Assembly (NCBI GenBank): GCA_947476675.1
Contig: CANJRL010000017.1
Span: 1 to 32,281, forward strand
DNA length: 32,281 nt
Reading direction: 5' to 3'
Source of the DNA: Phycisphaerales bacterium
GTDB lineage: Bacteria > Planctomycetota > Phycisphaerae > Phycisphaerales > UBA1924
The notes below the pieces were generated by a model that was not told the DNA's origin, made no database searches, and was given only the letters and a program-made list of their open reading frames with translations. The position numbers and the translations under genes were made by a program. Below, in pieces: positions 26,725 through 32,281 of this stretch; positions within the stretch are counted from its first letter, which is position 1, and each line of letters begins with the position of its first letter.

Positions 26725-29700
26725 CCGGCGACGCACCGTCCCGTCGCGCTTCCACGACCGCTCGCACCGCGGCTCGCCGCGCAGGTCCGTCACCCCCGGT
26801 CCGTGCGCCGCCGGGTCGAGGGCCACGCGGCTCACGCCCAGCAGGTCCGCGAGGTCGCGGGCGTCAAACCGGCCCAGCGTGCCGCCGGGGTCCGGGAGCG
26901 CCACCCCGGCGTCGAGGGGGTTTTCCACCGCCGCATCGCCCCCGGCCTTCTTCGCCGCCTCGAGCGCCACCAAGGCCGCGTCGCGGGCCTTCATTACCGC
27001 GCCCCACCCCTCGTCCGCGCGAATATCGGTCGGGGGCAGGAACTCCTGCAGGTGCACGCACAGGCCCGGCGTCTCGTTCGCGCCGGGTTCCCCGTGCAGC
27101 GACCGCCACGCCTCGTCCGCGGTGTGCGGGATCACCGGGGCCAGAAGACGGCACAGCCCGTCGGCCAGGATGCGCATCGCCCGCTGCGTCCGCCTCCTCC
27201 GCACCGAATCCGCGCGGTCGCAGTACAGCCGGTCCTTGGTCGCCGCCAGGTACACGGCGCTGAGCGTGTCGTTGCAGAAGTCGTAGATCGCCTGCGTCGC
27301 CAGGCGGAAGTCGTACGCGGCGTAGGCCTTCCTCACCGTCTTCGACAGCGCATCGAACGACGCCAGCGCCCACGCGTCGATGCTCGTGGGCGGGAAGTCC
27401 CCCTTGACCGCCGACGCGAGGTCCTCCGACGGCGCATCCGACAGGTTGCTCAGCAGGAACCGCAGCGTGTTCCGCACCTTGCGGTACGACTCGCCGGCGG
27501 TCTTGAAGAACTCGAGATCGACCTTGATGTCGCCCTCGTAGGGCTGGCCCGCGACCCACCATCGGCACACGTCGGCGCCGAACTCCTTGAACAGGTCCTC
27601 CACGTTCAGCGTGTTGCCCAGGCTCTTGCTCATCTTCTTGCCGTCGCGGTCGACGATGAAGCCGTGCGTGAGCAGCGCCCGGAACGGCGCCCGCCCCCGC
27701 GCCCCCAGGCCGCAGAGCATCGACAACTGGAACCACCCGCGGTGCTGGTCCGACCCTTCGAGGTACAGATCGACGGGGAAGCCATGCCCGCGCTCCACCA
27801 TCACCGAGTGCCACGACGAGCCGGACTCGAACCACACGTCGAAGATGTCCTCGCTCTTGCGCAGCGCCGCGGCGTCGAACCCCGCCCCGAACTCCGGCGG
27901 CGCATCCGGGTCCGCCTTCGCGTCGTACCCCGCCAGCAGGTCGGCCGGCGCCGCCTGGAACCACGCGTCCGACCCCTTCGCCCTGACCACCGCGGCAACC
28001 GCGCGCACGCTCATCGGCGTCAACAGGGTCGCCTCGGTCCCGTCCCCGCGCCGGAGCGTGAACGCCGGGATCGGCAGCCCCCACGCCCTCTGGCGGCTGA
28101 TGCACCAGTCCGGACGGCTCTCTAGCATCCCGCGCAGCCGGTTGCGGCCCCACTCGGGAACGAATCTGATGCTCATCGAAGCAGGGAGCATGTGCTCATT
28201 GCTCATCTCAGACGCGCCAGCGATGAGCGCGCTCAGTTCCTCTGGAGAAGCATGTGTGAGTGAGGACTGGTGTTGCTGATCCTCTTGGGCTTCCTGCTGA
28301 ATCTCGTGGACTTCCCTGATGTACTCCTGCTGAATCTGATGTTGTGCCGGCGTCGCAGCTGGTGCGTACATCTCGATGAAGACGATGTCGATCGCGCGCT
28401 GCCGCATCGTCTTGTTCCGCTCGAAGGCATTGTCATCGGGCAGCATGTATGGCCGGTCGACTCCCACGAACCACTGCTCGGTGGCGCGGAAGATCACCGG
28501 GGTCTTGCTCCGCCAGTCGTGGGGGTACGAGTGGTTGAAGGTGTGCGCGTGGTACAGGTGCCCGCTCTGCTTGAGCCGGTCGGTCACCAGCGTGTTGGCG
28601 TCCCACACCGTCTTGCCGCGGAGCCACTCGGGCGCGGTTGCGTCGTACGTCCCGTCCGCCTGCACCGGCGAGTAGATCGGCAGCCCCTCGCGCAGCCCGG
28701 TCTGGTAGTCCTCCACGCCGTGTCCCGGCGCGGTGTGCACCAGCCCCGTGCCGTCCTCCAGCGTCACATAGTCCGCGGCGACCACGCGATGGAGGCCCGC
28801 CTCCCACCCTCGCCCCGCGTGGGAGAGGGTGGCCGCGGAGCGCCCGGGTGAGGGCATGTCGGCTTCCAGGGCCGCCGCCAACCCCGGCCCATCCACAAAC
28901 GGGTGCCGATAGCGCAGCCCGGCGAGCCGGTCGCCCGTGGTCGTCGCGATGATCGTCGCCTCCTCGACGCGTCCGATCTGCGCGATCTTCTCAGCCATCT
29001 CCTTCGCGACCACGGTCACCGCCCCGTCGAGCCGCACCAGCGCATACTCGAATCGGGGGTTCACCGCGATGCCCAGGTTCGCCGGGAGCGTCCAGGGGGT
29101 CGTCGTCCAGATCATGAACCCCGGGCGCACCGTCGGCCGCCCCCCGGGGAACTCGCGCCCGGCGCTGTCGAGGTCCTCCGAATCCTCCTCCGGCGCTCGC
29201 GGCAGCCCGAAGGCGTCGTAGACCGCGTCGGCGTCGTCCGCCTCGAAGTCGACATAGATCGAGAGGTCGTCCCGGTCCATGTACTCGAGTTCCGCCTCGG
29301 CGAGCGCCGTCCGGTTCGCGATCGACCAGTGCACCGGCTTGCGCTGGCGGAACACCAGCCCCTGCTCGATGAGCGTCGCGAAGAGTTCCAGCGTCGCGCC
29401 CTCGTAGCGGGGGCTCATGGTGAGGTACGGGTCGGCGTAGTCCGCCATCGTCAGCAGGCGCTGCATCTGCCCGCCCTGGAGCCTGACGTACTTCTCGGCG
29501 TACTTCTGGCACTCCCGCCGCACCGCCATCCGCCGGGCGTCGGCCTCGAGCGACGCGATCTTGGCCATCTTGCCCGTCTCGGTCAGGTCGGTGACAACCT
29601 TCGCCTCGATGGGCAGCCCGTGGCAGTCCCACCCCGGGGTGTACGGGCAATCCATGCCTTCCATCGCCTTGAGCCGCACGACGAAGTCCTTCAGGCTCTT

Positions 29701-29946
29701 GTTGAGCAGATGCCCGAGGTGGATGTCGCCGTTGGCGTAGGGGGGGCCGTCGTGGAAGGCGAAGCGCGGGCGGCCGGCGCGGGCCTCGCGCAGGCGCTCA
29801 TACAGCCCCAGCGTCGCCCAGCGCTTCTGGCTGGCCGGCTCGTTCTGCACCAGGTTCGCCCTCATGGGGAAGGACGTCTTGGGCAGGTTCAGCGTCGCTT
29901 TGTAGTCGGGGCCGCTGGGGGCCCCGGCGGACGGTTCGGCAGGCAT
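26671..29946 (-). CDS. ileS: isoleucyl-tRNA synthetase
   Basis: A class I synthetase that charges tRNA-Ile and edits valine. It has 1091 residues; bacterial IleS is usually 920-1050. HIGH appears as HLGH (residues 76-79), KMSKS at 771-775, the CP1 editing domain shows TTTPWTLPANLG and GTGLVHTAPGHG, and RPDWCISRQRAWG is typical. Two in-frame insertions account for much of the extra length. One is a palindromic repeat at residues 364-382 (28801-28857). The other is a Gln/Glu/His-rich stretch around residues 523-582 (28201-28380) of unusually low GC. The C-terminal zinc-binding module looks degenerate: CERSW is left where CxxCW is expected, and the last pair is replaced by LSDRDAEAV. The ATG at 29946 has a GGAG upstream. 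Confidence 0.97.
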   Translation of the reverse strand: MPAEPSAGAPSGPDYKATLNLPKTSFPMRANLVQNEPASQKRWATLGLYERLREARAGRPRFAFHDGPPYANGDIHLGHLLNKSLKDFVVRLKAMEGMDCPYTPGWDCHGLPIEAKVVTDLTETGKMAKIASLEADARRMAVRRECQKYAEKYVRLQGGQMQRLLTMADYADPYLTMSPRYEGATLELFATLIEQGLVFRQRKPVHWSIANRTALAEAELEYMDRDDLSIYVDFEADDADAVYDAFGLPRAPEEDSEDLDSAGREFPGGRPTVRPGFMIWTTTPWTLPANLGIAVNPRFEYALVRLDGAVTVVAKEMAEKIAQIGRVEEATIIATTTGDRLAGLRYRHPFVDGPGLAAALEADMPSPGRSAATLSHAGRGWEAGLHRVVAADYVTLEDGTGLVHTAPGHGVEDYQTGLREGLPIYSPVQADGTYDATAPEWLRGKTVWDANTLVTDRLKQSGHLYHAHTFNHSYPHDWRSKTPVIFRATEQWFVGVDRPYMLPDDNAFERNKTMRQRAIDIVFIEMYAPAATPAQHQIQQEYIREVHEIQQEAQEDQQHQSSLTHASPEELSALIAGASEMSNEHMLPASMSIRFVPEWGRNRLRGMLESRPDWCISRQRAWGLPIPAFTLRRGDGTEATLLTPMSVRAVAAVVRAKGSDAWFQAAPADLLAGYDAKADPDAPPEFGAGFDAAALRKSEDIFDVWFESGSSWHSVMVERGHGFPVDLYLEGSDQHRGWFQLSMLCGLGARGRAPFRALLTHGFIVDRDGKKMSKSLGNTLNVEDLFKEFGADVCRWWVAGQPYEGDIKVDLEFFKTAGESYRKVRNTLRFLLSNLSDAPSEDLASAVKGDFPPTSIDAWALASFDALSKTVRKAYAAYDFRLATQAIYDFCNDTLSAVYLAATKDRLYCDRADSVRRRRTQRAMRILADGLCRLLAPVIPHTADEAWRSLHGEPGANETPGLCVHLQEFLPPTDIRADEGWGAVMKARDAALVALEAAKKAGGDAAVENPLDAGVALPDPGGTLGRFDARDLADLLGVSRVALDPAAHGPGVTDLRGEPRCERSWKRDGTVRRRSDGGMLSDRDAEAVGVS
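28201..28380 (-). other. Gln/Glu/His-rich, low-GC insertion inside ileS
   Basis: It codes for residues 523-582 of IleS, including HQIQQEYIREVHEIQQEAQE and later SSLTHASPEELSALIAG. It lies between QWFVGVDRP and FVPEWGRNRLRGM, where most bacterial IleS have only a few residues. GC is 101 of 180 bases by my count, well below the surrounding gene. It stays in frame and has no stop, so the protein should be functional with an extra helical loop. Confidence 0.6.
28801..28857. repeat. palindromic REP-like element inside ileS
   Basis: CTCCCAC (28801-28807) pairs with GTGGGAG (28819-28825), and CCACCCTC (28804-28811) pairs with GAGGGTGG (28825-28832). On the minus strand CCCTCACCCGGGCGC precedes them. 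This CCCTCACCC...CCCTCTCCC...GGGAGGG pattern resembles short dispersed palindromic repeats known from many GC-rich genomes. Here it is in frame and encodes PSPGRSAATLSHAGRGWEAG. I found no second copy in the window. Confidence 0.55.
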
Positions 29947-30120
29947 GATCGCTCCGGCGGCAGGGCTCCGCCCCCGGGCGGGGTCGCCGCCGGCGCGATG
30001 CGCCGAGGAGACCGCGCCGGGCGGCTCAGGACAGTGGAACGCCGATCGTAATCATCCCGGCCCCGCACGACGCCCGGCGCGCAGTGCGGCCCGCCCAGAG
30101 GGCCGGCCGCCGCCGCGGGC

Positions 30121-30666
30121 TTACTGGATCTCGAAGATGGTCTGGGTCCGGATCACCAGGCCGCCGGTGGCGACGAGGTGGTAGCACTGGGCGTGCAGTT
30201 CCTGCCGGAACCGCTGCACGTCGACGAACGAGAGGCACTTGCCCCCCTCCGCGTCGTTCCAAAGCACCGCCGCGGCGTCCTGCTCCTTGGCGAACTCGAG
30301 GAGCTCGGTGTACGTCGCGTTGAACAGGTTCTCGCTGAGCGTCTCGGTCTGCACGGTGCCGACGTACTTGATCCGCTCGCCGACCTCCTGCTCGTGGTCG
30401 CGCTCGCCAGCGCACGGGAACGCCGCCACCACCCCGCGCTCGGGCAGGCCGGTCTCCTGCTCGGTGACGAGTTCCGACGCGCACTGCTCGCCCAGCTGGA
30501 AGCGGAGCACGTGACCGCCGGGCATGACCCAGCCCTCGAACTCATAGTCGCCGTGATGGATCACGATGCGGTTCCGCACCTTGAACAGTTCAGGGTGCAG
30601 TGCGCGACGGTAGAGAACAAGGCGGTACGCCTGGAGGAGATTCGCTGCTTTGGTCGACGCGTTCAT
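30121..30666 (-). CDS. conserved hypothetical protein resembling DUF2617
   Basis: A 181-residue soluble protein with no signal or membrane segment. Recognisable stretches are LVLYRRALHPELFKVRNRI, GDYEFEGWVMPGGHVLRFQ, LPERGVVAAFPCAGERDHE, SENLFNATYTELLEFA and a C-terminal IRTQTIFEIQ. From memory this pattern (RPLHPELF, then a GDYE strand, LPERG and GERDHE) matches DUF2617, a family known from planctomycetes with no assigned function. The acidic HPEL and ERDHE clusters could bind metal, but this is a guess. I placed the start at the ATG at 30666 (MNASTKAANLLQ), which has AGGGA about 8 bases upstream; an upstream in-frame ATG at 30741 would cover the promoter. It appears monocistronic. Confidence 0.65.
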   Translation of the reverse strand: MNASTKAANLLQAYRLVLYRRALHPELFKVRNRIVIHHGDYEFEGWVMPGGHVLRFQLGEQCASELVTEQETGLPERGVVAAFPCAGERDHEQEVGERIKYVGTVQTETLSENLFNATYTELLEFAKEQDAAAVLWNDAEGGKCLSFVDVQRFRQELHAQCYHLVATGGLVIRTQTIFEIQ

Positions 30667-30720
30667 CGCTTTTCCCTGCGTCTTGTGCTCACGCGGCGTC
30701 ATTGCCCGCGTGTGACCCGG

Positions 30721-30748
30721 AGTGTAGGCGGAAAGTTCCAAACGGCAA
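30721..30748 (-). promoter_or_regulatory. promoter of the DUF2617-like gene
   Basis: On the minus strand, TTGCCG (30748-30743), a 16-base spacer and TACACT (30726-30721), about 55 bases before the ATG at 30666. Both hexamers are partial matches, but spacing and position are good. Confidence 0.4.
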
Positions 30749-30859
30749 GCCTCTTATCGGGAAAAACGGGCCTCTCTCCCCGAGAAATGCCGAAGTTGAT
30801 CGACACGCGAGGCCCCGCGCAGTGGAGGCTCGCCCCTTGGCCGTCGGCCCCGAACTCCC

Positions 30860-32281
30860 ATGTTTCTCTCCCCGCGCTCCCGCGCCCAACCCGCCGCAAC
30901 GCCACGGGTTCCATCCGAAACCCCGGCGCGCTCCCCGCGCGCAAGCCAGCGCCGCGCCGCGCTGCTCGCCGCCGCCCCCGAGGAGGCCCGCAGCGCCGCG
31001 CGCGCCCTCCTCCGAAAGGCCAAGGGAGCCCACAAATCCCAGTCGCTTGCGCTCGCGGCCTGCGCCTGGCCGCACCTTGCTCCGGCCGACCGCGCCGCCC
31101 TAATGGAGCGCGCCGGGGCCGACTGCGGACGGCTTGTGGACAGCCTGTCTGCCGACGCCGCAACCGTGTGCCGCATGGCAGTCGTCGACATCCTCGGGGC
31201 CCGCCCGGCCTCCGTCTCGCCCGCGCCCCTGCTCGCCCTCATCGCGGATCACGACGCCGCCGTGCGCGCCGCGGCGAGCGCCATGCTCCTCCGCCTTGCC
31301 GATGCGCTGACCCCGGCCGACCCCGCCTGGCTGGGCTTCGACGCCGCCCTCGCCCACGCCGCCAACGCATTCGACCGCCACCGAAATCGGGTGGCGATCG
31401 ACGCCGTTGCGCGCCTCGCCGATCGCCCGGGACCCGCAGTCAAGGCGTGGCTTCGTGATGATTCTCAGCCCGGCCACCTCGCCCTGCGGGCCCTCCTGCG
31501 GCGCGACCGTGCGGCTGGCTCCCGCTCCCGCGCCGCGGGCCTCCTGGCTCTACCCTCCTTCACCGCTGCCGCTCTCGACCGGCTCCTGCAGCCGGACACG
31601 CCCGAAGAGCACGAGCGATGTCTGAGCGGATGGCCCGCGCTCGCGCTGCGCCCGCGCGCCGCCGCGGCTCTCGCCAAGGTCGCGCCGGCCCAAGCCGGGG
31701 CGCTCCTGCCTCACTCCGCGGAGGTCGCCCGCTTCGTTGAGGACGCCCGCATCGGCCACGCGAGGCTCGCGGCGATCATCCGCCTGCCGCCGGAGGCTCG
31801 GGTTGCGGCCCTCGCCCCTCGCCTCGCCGACCCCGCGCCCCGGGTGCGCGCCGCGGCGGTGCACGCGCTGAGCGGAAGCCCGCTCTCGGCGCCGGTCCGC
31901 GGCCTGCTCATGGATTTCGCCTTCGACCCCGACGATGCGGTGGCCGCCTCCGCCGCGGCCGCGCTCGCCGCCGAGCCGAACTCGGCGGTGCGCGCCCTTG
32001 CCCGTTCGCGCCACCCCCGTGTTCGCGACCTCGGCGCTACGACGGCGAACGCCGCCGATGCCCTGGCCAATCCGGTCGCGGCTCGCGCGCAGTTCGAGCG
32101 CCAGCCCGAGGCGGTGATTCGATGCTTCCGGGCCGGCATCGAGTCGGGTTCCCCGGCGGCGCAGCTCGCCGCCATGCGGGCCGCCCTGCGGCTGGGATTG
32201 GGTGATGCCGTGGAGATCGAACTGCTCGGCGCCGCCGCGACCCGCGCCGACATGCGCGTCCCCGCCACGGCCGCATCGTCG
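30860..32281 (+). CDS. HEAT-repeat-like protein (N-terminal 474 codons, runs off the window)
   Basis: An open frame without a stop from the ATG at 30860 to the end of the window; the last in-frame stop before it is at 30797. The translation is very rich in alanine, leucine and arginine and is built of short helical units. The clearest HEAT-like signatures are HDAAVRAAASAMLLRLAD and DPAPRVRAAAVHALSG, and the later DPDDAVAASAAAALAAEP. HEAT proteins are alpha-solenoid scaffolds that bind other proteins. The first 60 residues are basic and disordered (FLSPRSRAQPAATP), with no signal peptide. The ATG lacks a convincing ribosome-binding site, so an internal start such as the ATG at 31100 is possible. 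The frame's coding character is supported by strong GC bias at third positions. Confidence 0.65.
   Translation, partial: MFLSPRSRAQPAATPRVPSETPARSPRASQRRAALLAAAPEEARSAARALLRKAKGAHKSQSLALAACAWPHLAPADRAALMERAGADCGRLVDSLSADAATVCRMAVVDILGARPASVSPAPLLALIADHDAAVRAAASAMLLRLADALTPADPAWLGFDAALAHAANAFDRHRNRVAIDAVARLADRPGPAVKAWLRDDSQPGHLALRALLRRDRAAGSRSRAAGLLALPSFTAAALDRLLQPDTPEEHERCLSGWPALALRPRAAAALAKVAPAQAGALLPHSAEVARFVEDARIGHARLAAIIRLPPEARVAALAPRLADPAPRVRAAAVHALSGSPLSAPVRGLLMDFAFDPDDAVAASAAAALAAEPNSAVRALARSRHPRVRDLGATTANAADALANPVAARAQFERQPEAVIRCFRAGIESGSPAAQLAAMRAALRLGLGDAVEIELLGAAATRADMRVPATAASS

Noticed and set aside
30060-30120. GC-rich inverted repeat after the DUF2617-like gene as a terminator
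   Set aside because: The arms contain mismatches and no T-tract follows on the minus strand.

Overview
This window looks like a piece of a planctomycete chromosome, most likely from the class Phycisphaerae. It is very GC-rich, gene-dense and mostly housekeeping. The placement rests on family recognition, not on a marker-gene tree. The pointers are: a 57-residue 'small basic protein' of the planctomycete/verrucomicrobial type (1435-1608), two secreted proteins whose C-terminal sorting tails have the VP-x-PG form common in Phycisphaerae, two pseudopilin-like proteins, and a protein resembling the DUF2617 family known from planctomycetes. I saw no tRNA, rRNA, CRISPR array, transposase or phage gene.

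Layout. 1-1326 (minus): start of a flavin reductase-like gene and an aminotransferase. 1435-2987 (minus): an apparent operon acpS, SPOR-like membrane protein, small basic protein, closed by an intrinsic terminator at 1355-1392. 3090-4148 (plus): a solitary FliN/SpoA-domain gene and a transaldolase. 4158-4622 (minus): a RidA-family protein. 5067-8895 (plus): a large pseudopilin with a long leader, miaB, and a PEP-CTERM-like secreted protein, with hairpin terminators after the first and third. 8972-10519 (minus): a PBP4-type D,D-carboxypeptidase. 10742-12167 (plus): a free-standing tRNA-binding-domain protein and a zinc alcohol dehydrogenase. 12286-13817 (plus): a tightly coupled three-gene cassette of lower GC (8-cysteine secreted peptide, single-pass HEAT-like membrane protein, short pseudopilin). 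Upstream of it an 11-G run lies between possible -35 and -10 hexamers. 13827-23835 (minus): uvrA, a choice-of-anchor-E PEP-CTERM protein, uvrB, a two-gene FtsX/LolD-type ABC transporter and gcvH. 23836-24280: non-coding, with inverted repeats in pseudoknot order and a near-perfect plus-strand terminator that no plus-strand gene explains. 24281-26724 (plus): a TIM-barrel-like protein, cmk and plsC. 26671-29946 (minus): ileS. 30121-30666 (minus): a DUF2617-like protein. 30860 to the end (plus): the first 474 codons of a HEAT-repeat-like protein that runs off the window.

How the genes work together. Most entries are core functions: nucleotide excision repair (UvrA, UvrB), tRNA modification and charging (MiaB, IleS), lipid and CoA-dependent metabolism (AcpS, PlsC), CMP phosphorylation, glycine cleavage (GcvH), the pentose phosphate pathway (transaldolase) and peptidoglycan trimming. 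The parts that stand out are the cassette at 12205-13817, the structured and terminated region at 23909-24165, plsC with no conventional start codon but a CTGA overlap with cmk, and two odd in-frame insertions in ileS.
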